DNA of 8,780 nt from Armatimonadota bacterium (GCA_012841485.1 DUUU01000454.1:1-8780); one strand, 5' to 3'. Positions 1 to 6,434 are shown, counted from the stretch's first letter. The notes: a model not told the origin generated them from the sequence alone. A program made the numbers and translations.

Positions 1-34
1 CCGATAATGCGACCAGCCAGATCTTCTTTGGCAT
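1..34 (-). CDS. Start of a probable exported protein, cut by window edge
   Basis: Only the first 11 codons are inside the window: ATG at 34-32, reading MPKKIWLVALS. The start is supported by a textbook ribosome-binding site, AAGGAG, six bases upstream (minus strand, about 41-46). The peptide has two lysines followed by hydrophobic residues, which looks like the n-region and early h-region of a signal peptide. It lies 79 bp downstream of the stop of the CsgG-like gene, on the same strand, so it probably continues the series of secreted-protein genes. No function can be assigned from so few residues. Confidence 0.55.
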   Translation of the reverse strand, partial: MPKKIWLVALS

Positions 35-113
35 CCAACACTCCTTACTGCCACGATGGATCCGGCAACACTTCCCTACCATGACGCACCCGTCCCATCG
101 CGAGCCACTTCAC

Positions 114-1253
114 CTACTCCTGCTTCACTGTCGCGCGGATGCGCGTCTTGCTGACCGCGCCCACTGCAAGACCGTACGGCTTTATCGCCTCGGCCTCTTC
201 CAACACAAGCGCGAAATCCTCGGCCGATTCGGCGTCGGACTCCACGTTCAGAACCAGCACGCCCTCGTCATACGACTCCCGGCTCACCTTGGTCACGCCG
301 GGAAGGCTCCTTACCGCCCGCTCGAACCGCGCCGCCTTGGTGAAGGAGGCGAAGATGCTCACCTCGATCTGGACGTTGCGGCTCTCCGAGGCGGGAAGCA
401 GCGTGATATCTCGCACAAAGAGAGGCGCCAGCTTCTTCGCCGTGTTCTGCAGCGCCTTCTTCGCGGAGACGGACTCCACGAGATCCGCGCCCGGGCCCTC
501 GGTGGCATCCGCAGCGACGATCTCCGCGGTATCCGCCAGAATGGCGCGCACCTCGACGCGCGCGCGGCACGAGACCATGCCCGGCACCACATCCGGCACC
601 ACCCGCTGGCTGAAAGCCTCCCCCGTGATTACGATGTCGGCGCCCATCTTGCGACCGATCTCCGCGGCCACGGCCGGGTCCTTCAGACGCGCCGCGTTCT
701 GCTGGCGCAGCTCCGCGTAACGCTTCTGATCGATCACCTTGTAGCCGGCATTCACGAACTGGCGGATGAACTCCGTCTCGGCCGCCGGATCGGGCACGGG
801 CGTCGAGATGTGCTGCTCAGGGATGATCACCATCACTCGCCACTCGCGCATGAGGCCGTTCTTGCGCATGATCTCCAGCATCGGCACCGGGGAGACCGCG
901 ACCTCGGCCTGGAGCTCGTACATCCCGTCATCCTGCTTTTGCGAGAGGACGCGCACGATCTGCGCGAAGCCGCCGAACTTCTCGGTGACCAAACTGTCGA
1001 TGAGCTGGCCATTCTCCGCCTTCGCCTTGCCAGAGACATAGGCGCCGATGACCTGCTCGATCCCCTTGCGCATGGCGTCGGCTCGCGCCGCCTTCTCTGC
1101 CGCCGCCACATTGCCCCCATCGATTACCGCAGTGCCCTTCACCGTGACTGTCTGCTTCTCGGGCCGGTGCTGGCGCTCCGCCCCCTCGCTTCCACCGGTG
1201 GCGGCAACCAGCAGAAGGGCAGCCATCACGATCGCACGCTCTAGAAAACGCAT
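114..1253 (-). CDS. Exported LPP20/FlgT-N and CsgG-like domain protein
   Basis: 379 aa. I chose ATG 1253 because GAGGGAG lies about 6-7 bases upstream and the protein then opens with a signal peptide (hydrophobic core about residues 8-19). The longer open frame from 1346 adds a non-hydrophobic, low-complexity extension. Residues about 34-122 have the LPP20/FlgT N-terminal pattern: VTVKGTAVIDGGN, then an Ala-rich helix AAEKAARADAMRKGIEQVIG, then a beta segment ending YELQAEVAVSPV. Residues about 138-285 (RVMVIIPEQ, then GADIVITGEA near 204-212) resemble the alpha/beta fold of CsgG/FlgT middle domains. Residues about 294-350 form a small alpha/beta domain with SLPGVTKVSRESYDEG, as in other proteins of this type. 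There is no lipobox cysteine, so it is probably periplasmic or secreted rather than a lipoprotein. It is the third LPP20-like gene in the cluster. No flagellar or curli genes are visible, so flgT or csgG should not be assigned. Confidence 0.85.
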   Translation of the reverse strand: MRFLERAIVMAALLLVAATGGSEGAERQHRPEKQTVTVKGTAVIDGGNVAAAEKAARADAMRKGIEQVIGAYVSGKAKAENGQLIDSLVTEKFGGFAQIVRVLSQKQDDGMYELQAEVAVSPVPMLEIMRKNGLMREWRVMVIIPEQHISTPVPDPAAETEFIRQFVNAGYKVIDQKRYAELRQQNAARLKDPAVAAEIGRKMGADIVITGEAFSQRVVPDVVPGMVSCRARVEVRAILADTAEIVAADATEGPGADLVESVSAKKALQNTAKKLAPLFVRDITLLPASESRNVQIEVSIFASFTKAARFERAVRSLPGVTKVSRESYDEGVLVLNVESDAESAEDFALVLEEAEAIKPYGLAVGAVSKTRIRATVKQE

Positions 1254-1273
1254 CCGTTCTCCCTCGCTCAAAC

Positions 1274-1298
1274 GTCCCGGGGGCGCCCCCCGCGGGAC
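1274..1298 (-). promoter_or_regulatory. GC-rich hairpin just upstream of the CsgG-like gene RBS
   Basis: GTCCCG (1274-1279) pairs with CGGGAC (1293-1298). Inside it GGGG (1280-1283) pairs with CCCC (1288-1291), leaving one bulged base. In the minus-strand transcript this stable stem ends about 8 bases before the GAGGGAG ribosome-binding site of the gene starting at 1253. A second hairpin, GGGCACG (1315-1321) with CGTGCCC (1331-1337), lies just upstream. The structures could limit read-through or translation, or protect the mRNA. Only the pairing is seen; the role is inferred. Confidence 0.4.
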
Positions 1299-1353
1299 AT
1301 CGGCAGCACACGCGGGGCACGCGCGCGGGCCGTGCCCTCTTGCCAAGACAACC

Positions 1354-1389
1354 GGGCGTCGCAGTCGCTAGCCACCGGCCGCGACGCCC
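1354..1389 (-). terminator. Possible terminator-like hairpin after the 1405-2436 gene
   Basis: A perfect 9-bp stem, GGGCGTCGC (1354-1362) with GCGACGCCC (1381-1389), encloses an 18-base loop and begins 15 bases after the stop codon of the upstream gene. On the minus strand the stem is followed by a T-enriched but interrupted tract (GGTTGTCTTGG), not a clean U-run. It may be a weak intrinsic terminator or a 3'-end stabilising structure. Confidence 0.35.
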
Positions 1390-1404
1390 CCCACGGATAG
1401 CCCC

Positions 1405-2436
1405 TTACTGCACGTCATCCTTGACGACGAAGACCACGGAGAAGCTATCCAGGAACTTGCCCGTCTCGTTCTCTTTCAGCAGCCTGTCGGCATCTTCTTC
1501 GCTGATGGCGACGCCGTAGTTCCCGCGCTTCTTGATCCCCTTGATGACAATCGGATCGCTGCCTACGCGCGGATTCTTGCGCGCTTCATCCTCGCTGGCG
1601 GCATAGCCGACGGCGCCCATCTCGACCGCGACCTTTGTCGGCACGTTGCCGCCAAAGAAGGCTTCGCCCTGCTCGCCACGGAAGATCTTCGGCGCCAGGC
1701 CGGCCTGAACGCCCAGCCCATCGCAGAGCACGATCACGCCCGTCTTGGCCCCAAACGCCGGCGCGGACTTCACGGGCTCCACATTGGAGTACTGCACGGG
1801 CGCTGTCGGGGAGGTCTCGTGCAGCTCGGTTGGCGCCGCCGCCTGCTGGGGCTTCATCTGCTCGATCTTCTCGATGGCCTGCTGCACCTGTTCCGAGCAC
1901 CAGGCATCCGAGACGCTCTCCGCGCCCGTGAGCCGCGCCTCCATCACGACGGTGTACACCTCGTCATCGCGGTTCCATCCCAGGTCTTTCGCCAGCCCGA
2001 GCGCCCGCATCTTCGGATTTTTGGGATCGTCATAGATCTTCCCGCCGCGGACCTTCGCCTTGAACGCGCCGGCCACCATCGACTCGACGAGCGCGCCCTC
2101 CTTGGCGCCGATGCGCCCGCCGACCATCATGCCCACCACCATCAACGCCAGGTCACGGTAGGCGTAGAGTCCGGCGGCTTCTCGCGCGGTCCATCGCTTC
2201 TGAGCCTTGGAGCGCACGCCTTCCTTGGGGAGACCCTCCGTCTTGATATAGACCAGATTGTTGCCATAGTCGACCATGCCTTGGATTCGGTGCGGCACGC
2301 CGTTCTGGCCAAGGTTCACATTCACTGTCACGTGCTGTTGCACGCCAACCGCCACATCGCGGGGGCCGGCCTGCAGGGGCGCGACGCCGATAGCCGCCGC
2401 CAGGGCGCCCACGCACAACGCTTTGCTGAGCCTCAT
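1405..2436 (-). CDS. Secreted LPP20-like protein with conserved C-terminal domain
   Basis: 343 aa. I chose ATG 2436 because it has AAGGAG/GGAGAG 8-13 bases upstream and gives a signal peptide, MRLSKALCVGALAAAIG, with likely cleavage after PLQA (residue 23). An in-frame ATG at 2550 would bury that signal. Residues about 84-170 fit the LPP20 pattern: AREAAGLYAYRDLALMVVG, a segment with KVRGGKIYDD, then VYTVVMEARLTG. A Gln/Ala/Pro-rich linker runs from about 185 to 225. Residues 232-341 form a domain beginning TGVIVLCDGLGVQAGLAPKI and including FFGG, VGYA, NPRVGSDPIVIKG and ISEEDADRLL. I recognise this pattern from LPP20-family proteins of Deltaproteobacteria and relatives, where it typically reads GLIIDARGL...P.i. 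The same domain recurs in the gene at 5436-6317. The gene lies downstream of the caspase gene on the same strand. Biochemical function is unknown. Confidence 0.85.
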   Translation of the reverse strand: MRLSKALCVGALAAAIGVAPLQAGPRDVAVGVQQHVTVNVNLGQNGVPHRIQGMVDYGNNLVYIKTEGLPKEGVRSKAQKRWTAREAAGLYAYRDLALMVVGMMVGGRIGAKEGALVESMVAGAFKAKVRGGKIYDDPKNPKMRALGLAKDLGWNRDDEVYTVVMEARLTGAESVSDAWCSEQVQQAIEKIEQMKPQQAAAPTELHETSPTAPVQYSNVEPVKSAPAFGAKTGVIVLCDGLGVQAGLAPKIFRGEQGEAFFGGNVPTKVAVEMGAVGYAASEDEARKNPRVGSDPIVIKGIKKRGNYGVAISEEDADRLLKENETGKFLDSFSVVFVVKDDVQ

Positions 2437-2455
2437 CTCGCACACTCTCCTTCCA

Positions 2456-2476
2456 GCCGCTCTTCCAGGGAGCGGC
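2456..2476 (-). promoter_or_regulatory. Hairpin abutting the RBS of the 1405-2436 gene
   Basis: GCCGCTC (2456-2462) and GAGCGGC (2470-2476) form a perfect 7-bp stem with a 7-base loop. In the minus-strand mRNA it ends immediately before GGAAGGAG, the ribosome-binding site of the gene starting at 2436. The 5' arm carries CUCC, which could pair with the GGAG of the RBS as an alternative fold. The rest of the 238-bp spacer (2437-2674) holds one further small hairpin (2533-2546, GGCGA/TCGCC) and no convincing promoter. A regulatory role is inferred. Confidence 0.35.
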
Positions 2477-2674
2477 CGTAAACGGGTAAGCAGTCCGGGA
2501 GAATGAGTATCGGCGCATGAGCAGACTGAGACGGCGACCCGTCGCCCCATGCCCCCTCCGGACCGATTGGATCCGTGCCTTTCACGACGGCCGCCGGATG
2601 GCTCCATACTCACGTATCCTGGTCTGCTGCGCACACGGGTATCGCACAACGTCTCTCCGAGCCGGCCCACGGGT

Positions 2675-4765
2675 CTACCGGCCACCCGGGTTCATCATGC
2701 GCACGAAATCGAGATACCGCTGGGCCGTGATCCGCCCGGCGATCATCTCATCCAGGTACTTCAGAATCCGCTTCTCCTGGTCAGTCGGCACCGACTTCTC
2801 CAGGAGCGAGCAGGCATAATCCGCATCCTCTGGCTCCAGGGCGGTATAGACCTTCCGCTTCTTTATTGCCAGGGGTCCGGTGGGCAGCGCATCCGGGTTC
2901 AGGGCCAGCATGATATCCGAGGCGGCGAAGTTCTCCGCCTGGATCATCGGCTCTTGCTCCTTGTTGTTTGCTTCCGCCCACTTCTTCACGTTCTCGTAGA
3001 CGTACTTCGCCAGCTCCATGAAGGTGACGGCGCCATCGCGATTCCGGTCGGCCTTGCCATAGAAACCCTGTTTGACATACTCGGTGAAAACGCCATGCTT
3101 GAGGCGCGCGTCTTCCCATGCTTTCTGGCCGGCCGAGGCAGAGGCAAGCACCACGCGGCCCTTGCCGGCGCCATAGGCGCTGTAGTACTGTCCGCTGAAG
3201 GCCGGCGCGCCCCCGCCGGTGCGCCGCATGGCGCCGCTGTGGCACGCATCTATGATCGTCACGATGCGCTGGGCCTTCATCCGGTCGAGCGTGTCGATGA
3301 GCACCGTGTTATCCACCGCGCTGGCCGCCAGCGCCTCAACATCGGTGTTGCACGGCAGGATATAGCCCCGGCCCGCTTCCTCGTAGCCATGGCCCGAGTA
3401 GTAGACCAGCACCATATCCTCCGGCTCGGCGCGGCGGGCAATGCGGTTCAGATACTTGATGATATTGATGTTCGTTGGCTTATCCGGCGTGTCGTCCGTG
3501 AGCAGATAGACGGTGTCTTTGCCAAACCCGCCTCGCTTGGGATCGACGAGCACCTCGTAGACAGCCGTCACGTCGCCGACTGAATAGCGCAGAGTGGGGA
3601 TGTTCTCCACATCGTCATAGCGATTGACGCCCACCAGGAGCGCCCACTTGCGTGCCACGCGCGTAGTACCCTCGGGCTGTGTCGAGGCCTGCACCACCTG
3701 CGGCGCGTCGGGCTTCGGCGAGCCGATGGTGAACGTCTTCTTCACGCGCTTCTTCGCCTTGTCGGTGACCTGGATCACCAGCCTGGATTTCCCATCAGCG
3801 TTGGCCTCCGGGAAGGGGATCTGCGCGCGGAACCACATTGCCACCGGGCCCTTGAGATCCGCCTTGACCAGATCCGCCTCGTCACCAAACTCCAGCTTCG
3901 CTTCGTGATCGTTGACGGTCACCTGCTGGATTCCGGTATCATCCGCCGCGATGCCGGCCACCAGGAGCTGCTTCTTGCGAACAACGACCACGAAATCGCG
4001 CGCGCCCTCCACCTCCGGCTCGAACACGCGCACCTCGGGGGCGGCACGGTCTGCCTGCGTGCCGGGTTGCTGCACGACTTCTACGGGGCTCGGCGCCGCC
4101 ATCGTCAGCCAGCGCAACACCTGGTACATCGTGTAGGCCATCTCGTAGCGTGTCAGGGCGCGGTCGGGATGAAACCGGCCGTCTGGATACGCGGAGATCA
4201 GGCCTTCCTCACCCGCGGCCAGCGTCCAGCACACCATCGGCGCCAGATGCGCGTCCACATCGGGCGGCCTGGGGGCCGGCTTGACCGCGGCCGCTTTCGG
4301 CACATCCTTCAGAAGCGCGTGAAGCCAAACCGCCATGTCGAGCCGCGTCATCGGCTGCCGCCCGCCAAAGCGGCTCTTACTCCCCGGGATCATCCAGAGG
4401 AGGCGCCGGATCGCGTCTCGCGAGTAGTGGCCCATCGGAACATCCGTGTATGGGCAATCGGGCAACGGACCGCCCGGCCCAAGGCGCACCCCGTGCCTGT
4501 CAAGATGACGCACCAGGTTGTCGAGGTTCTTCACGAAGTCGTAGCGACGGAGCGTTTCGCCACCTTGGAACGAGCCATCGCCGAAGAGCTCGACCAGGCT
4601 CGTCTCCGGTTGAAGCAGGGCAAGAACGGCCGGAGCCGCCCAATGATCACCCGGCACGTCCGGGGGGCGTGGCGCGGCGTCGGCGCCAACCGCCGCCATC
4701 AGGCTTATCCAAAGCAAGGCCTGGGGCGCCAACCGGCGCAGAGACACTCGTTTGCTGAAGCTCAT
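2675..4765 (-). CDS. Exported SLH / caspase-like (orthocaspase) protease with EF-hand
   Basis: 696 aa. ATG 4765 has GGGAG about 4-8 bases upstream and starts a signal peptide with likely cleavage after GADA (residue 30). Three divergent S-layer homology repeats follow: about 35-90 (PPDVPGDHWAAPAV), 104-155 (CPYTDVPMGHYSRDAI, MTRLDMA) and 168-219 (AYPDGRFHPDRALTRYEMA). SLH repeats usually bind cell-wall polymers or outer-membrane-linked ligands. Residues about 242-348 look like an Ig-like beta domain (VAGIAADDTGIQQVTVN) often placed before secreted bacterial caspases. The peptidase C14 domain (about 370-565) starts KWALLVGVNRYDD. It holds catalytic His459 in YYSGHG and Cys508 in DACHSG, with Asp506 placed as in metacaspases that cleave after Arg/Lys. 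Residues 573-584 are a canonical EF-hand loop (Asp573, Asn575, Asp577, Glu584). The last ~60 residues are helical and unassigned. Both catalytic motifs are intact, so it should be active. The substrate is unknown; calcium dependence and surface anchoring are inferred. Confidence 0.93.
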   Translation of the reverse strand: MSFSKRVSLRRLAPQALLWISLMAAVGADAAPRPPDVPGDHWAAPAVLALLQPETSLVELFGDGSFQGGETLRRYDFVKNLDNLVRHLDRHGVRLGPGGPLPDCPYTDVPMGHYSRDAIRRLLWMIPGSKSRFGGRQPMTRLDMAVWLHALLKDVPKAAAVKPAPRPPDVDAHLAPMVCWTLAAGEEGLISAYPDGRFHPDRALTRYEMAYTMYQVLRWLTMAAPSPVEVVQQPGTQADRAAPEVRVFEPEVEGARDFVVVVRKKQLLVAGIAADDTGIQQVTVNDHEAKLEFGDEADLVKADLKGPVAMWFRAQIPFPEANADGKSRLVIQVTDKAKKRVKKTFTIGSPKPDAPQVVQASTQPEGTTRVARKWALLVGVNRYDDVENIPTLRYSVGDVTAVYEVLVDPKRGGFGKDTVYLLTDDTPDKPTNINIIKYLNRIARRAEPEDMVLVYYSGHGYEEAGRGYILPCNTDVEALAASAVDNTVLIDTLDRMKAQRIVTIIDACHSGAMRRTGGGAPAFSGQYYSAYGAGKGRVVLASASAGQKAWEDARLKHGVFTEYVKQGFYGKADRNRDGAVTFMELAKYVYENVKKWAEANNKEQEPMIQAENFAASDIMLALNPDALPTGPLAIKKRKVYTALEPEDADYACSLLEKSVPTDQEKRILKYLDEMIAGRITAQRYLDFVRMMNPGGR

Positions 4766-5201
4766 CTCTCTCCCTCGTGCAGAATCGCATGTGGCTTGGC
4801 GGCGACAGGCATGGCCCGATGCGCGCCCTGGGCAGGCATGCGTCGAACGGGTTCCCTGAAGAACTGCTCTCGCACCTCCACAGCGTCGAACGCATGCGTC
4901 ACCCGTGCAGGTCTCCCACTATGATTATCGGCGGGCGGAGCGATTCCTATAGGGCGGTGGGCAACGGAGAGGCGGGAAACCGCTCCTTGGAGGAACGTGT
5001 GATGCAGATGGCGCCTCGTGCCCAGGTACCCGCGGCGTGGCCGATACCACAGAGAAATGCCCGGATGCGGATGGAGAGGTAGGGGCACCTGGGGCTGAGT
5101 GATCCATCCGGGATCTCGGCATGGCCCGAGCGAGGCGCTCTCGGAAGACCGCGAAGCGGCCCCACAGTACAGCCCAGGGTCTCGTATGCAGAAAACACCA
5201 G

Positions 5202-5218
5202 GAACCCGGAACGGGTTC
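5202..5218 (-). terminator. Candidate intrinsic terminator
   Basis: GAACCCG (5202-5208) and CGGGTTC (5212-5218) form a perfect 7-bp stem with a 3-base loop. On the minus strand the stem is followed by CTGGTGTTTTC, so the T-run is short and starts about six bases after the stem. It lies about 220 bases after the stop of the 5436-6317 gene and could separate that transcript from the caspase gene. The displaced T-run makes this moderate evidence only. Confidence 0.35.
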
Positions 5219-5343
5219 GTCACTGCCTGGCAACGTCTTGTGCGGTCTCTTCGAGGTCGTGGCCATGCTTGCCGGTGCATGACCCAGGGTGCGAACACCC
5301 CCGGACAAGGTTTCGCAGCCCTTTCGGGGCCGGGCCGCCCGCG

Positions 5344-5389
5344 GGACTCTGTAGGAGAGTCCGGAGAGGCCCGGGCGTTCGAGCCGGGC
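5344..5389 (-). other. Two tandem GC-rich hairpins downstream of the 5436-6317 gene
   Basis: GGACTC (5344-5349) pairs with GAGTCC (5357-5362), and GCCCGG (5369-5374) pairs with CCGGGC (5384-5389). They lie 47-92 bases beyond the minus-strand stop at 5436. Neither is followed by a T-run on either strand. They may stabilise the 3' end of the mRNA or be part of a structured RNA. The GTTCGA in the second loop recalls a tRNA T-loop, but no tRNA fold fits around it. Confidence 0.3.
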
Positions 5390-5435
5390 GTCTCTGCGCC
5401 CCGCACCGCATTCCTTATCTCGGAATCCCAGGAGC

Positions 5436-6317
5436 TTACCGCCCCGGATTCACGACGAGGATCACGGCGCAGCGGGCAAGGAACCCGGAGGCTTTGTCGG
5501 CGTCGAGGACGCGCCGTGCATCGTCCTCGGAGACGGTCACGGCGGTCTCGGTGGCTTCCAGCGCGGCGATTACCAGCGGGTTGGCGCCCACGCGCTCTGT
5601 CGCCTTGCGGGCGGCGTCCACGGAGGGGTAGTAGCGCGCCAGCCCGACGCGAGCCGCAGTTTCGGGCACGATGGATGCCGGTCCATAGAACGGCTTCGTG
5701 TCGCCTTTGCAAAGCAGAGTCGGATGCAGGGAGGGCTTCAACGGGGTGGCAGTACAGTCGATGATCAGGCCGGTGACCGCCTGCGCCACGGCGCGGGTCT
5801 CGCCGGCTGCTCCCCCCTCGGGAGTTGGGGCGTCTGCCGGCGGCATCGGGAGGAGCGAGAGGGCGGCAGCGATGCTGCGGGCACCGAAGAGCGGCACCTC
5901 GACCACTACCCGGTAGCGCTCGTCCGCAACACTCCAACCAAGGCCCTGATAGCCGGCTTGCTGCGTTTCGGGGGCATCCTTGGTGTGCAATCGGCTGCTT
6001 CGAAAGAGCTCTCTGAGGCGGGAGCGTTGTTCGTCCGTTAGTTCGGCACTGCCCGGCAGAAGCGATGCGGTGAGCTTCTCGTAAGCGGCCTGGGCACGCC
6101 TGCGCGCCGCGTTCCGCGCCGACAGCTGCTTCCGCAGGCCCTCGACGCCCTCTCGCGGCTGGCCCTCGCCAAACAGGAAGACTCGCGCCTCGCCCCACTC
6201 AATCGTGGCCTCGGGCTGCCGCTGGATCACCCCGGCGGGAGCGCCCTCCGCGAGCGCGCTGGCAGGCATCCCGGCGAAAACCAACAGCAGGGAGAAGCAC
6301 CAACGTAGAGATCGCAT
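5436..6317 (-). CDS. Secreted LPP20-like protein, paralogous to the 1405-2436 product
   Basis: 293 aa. I chose ATG 6317 because AAGGGGGA lies about 7 bases upstream and the product then begins with a signal peptide (MRSLRWCFSLLLVFAG, likely cleavage after ASALA at residue 23). The frame upstream to 6653 overlaps the GH172 gene and looks non-coding. Residues about 60-148 carry a charged helix RNAARRRAQAAYEKLTASLL and end in RYRVVVEVPLFGA, like a degenerate LPP20 domain. A Pro/Ala/Gly-rich linker (158-178) follows. Residues 182-290 align with the C-terminal domain of the 1405-2436 product: TGLIIDCTATPLKPSLHP, FYG, VGANPLVI, VSEDDARRVL and a final AVILVVN. The two paralogs bracket the caspase gene, which suggests a shared envelope role. 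No catalytic motif is visible and the function is unknown. Confidence 0.85.
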   Translation of the reverse strand: MRSLRWCFSLLLVFAGMPASALAEGAPAGVIQRQPEATIEWGEARVFLFGEGQPREGVEGLRKQLSARNAARRRAQAAYEKLTASLLPGSAELTDEQRSRLRELFRSSRLHTKDAPETQQAGYQGLGWSVADERYRVVVEVPLFGARSIAAALSLLPMPPADAPTPEGGAAGETRAVAQAVTGLIIDCTATPLKPSLHPTLLCKGDTKPFYGPASIVPETAARVGLARYYPSVDAARKATERVGANPLVIAALEATETAVTVSEDDARRVLDADKASGFLARCAVILVVNPGR

Positions 6318-6354
6318 CGCCCGATCCCCCTTTCTGGCACCTGGCCGGCCCGAA

Positions 6355-6387
6355 TCACGCGTCCAGTACCGGTTTCGGGGCCCGCAT
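6355..6387 (-). CDS. Possible 10-codon leader peptide upstream of the 5436-6317 gene
   Basis: ATG at 6387-6385 opens a 10-residue frame, MRAPKPVLDA, ending at TGA 6357-6355. It is preceded at five bases by an exceptionally strong purine-rich ribosome-binding site, AGGAGAGGAG (minus strand, about 6393-6402). It stops 37 bases before the start at 6317. This could be a translated leader that controls the downstream gene, or a chance ATG beside a purine tract. There is no run of regulatory codons that would identify an amino-acid attenuator. Confidence 0.25.
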   Translation of the reverse strand: MRAPKPVLDA

Positions 6388-6417
6388 CCCAACTCCTCTC
6401 CTCTTAGGACGCCCGTG

Positions 6418-6431
6418 ACTCCCCGGGGAGT
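6418..6431. promoter_or_regulatory. 14-bp perfect palindrome upstream of the 5436-6317 gene
   Basis: ACTCCCCGGGGAGT is a perfect 14-base palindrome, four bases from an A5/T5 run and about 100 bases upstream of the start at 6317. Its symmetry and position fit a dimeric-regulator operator, or the base of a small hairpin in the transcript. No known consensus is recognised. Confidence 0.35.
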
Positions 6432-6434
6432 TCC

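Larger units (their letters stand above)
4766..5435. other. 670-bp spacer with repeats and hairpins, no convincing gene
   Basis: This lies between the 5436-6317 gene and the caspase gene. Open frames on both strands (for example 4777-5082 plus and 4925-5308 minus) lack a ribosome-binding site, and their translations are Arg/Pro/Ser-rich and resemble nothing. It contains a 10-bp direct repeat GCGTCGAACG (4840-4849 and 4883-4892), a palindrome ACGCATGCGT (4890-4899), a terminator-like hairpin (5202-5218), a hairpin GGGTG/CACCC (5287-5300) with a UUCG loop on the minus strand, and two tandem hairpins (5344-5389). A GATAAT box on the minus strand (4924-4929) could be a -10 element for the caspase gene, but I see no matching -35. 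An unrecognised small RNA or 5' leader is possible. Confidence 0.5.

Noticed and set aside
81..1244. Open plus-strand frame of 387 codons
   Set aside because: It is antisense to the CsgG-like gene, His/Arg/Leu-rich with no domain, and has no ribosome-binding site. It is typical of the complementary frame of a GC-rich gene.
114..1253. Naming this gene flgT or csgG
   Set aside because: Domain resemblance is partial, there is no lipobox, and no flagellar or curli neighbours are present, so a gene symbol would be misleading.
2549..4924. Two long plus-strand frames (2549-3583 and 3905-4924)
   Set aside because: Both are antisense to the caspase gene, whose domains and catalytic motifs are unambiguous. 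The plus-strand translations show no family resemblance.
5369..5389. GTTCGA in a hairpin loop, resembling a tRNA T-arm
   Set aside because: The flanking 5-bp T-stem register does not pair, and no acceptor, D or anticodon arm can be fitted on either strand.
4762..6198. Open minus-strand frame of 478 codons
   Set aside because: It overlaps most of the clear LPP20-like gene at 5436-6317 in another frame. Its translation is Arg/Pro/Gly-rich with no recognisable domain, signal or RBS. It is a high-GC shadow frame.
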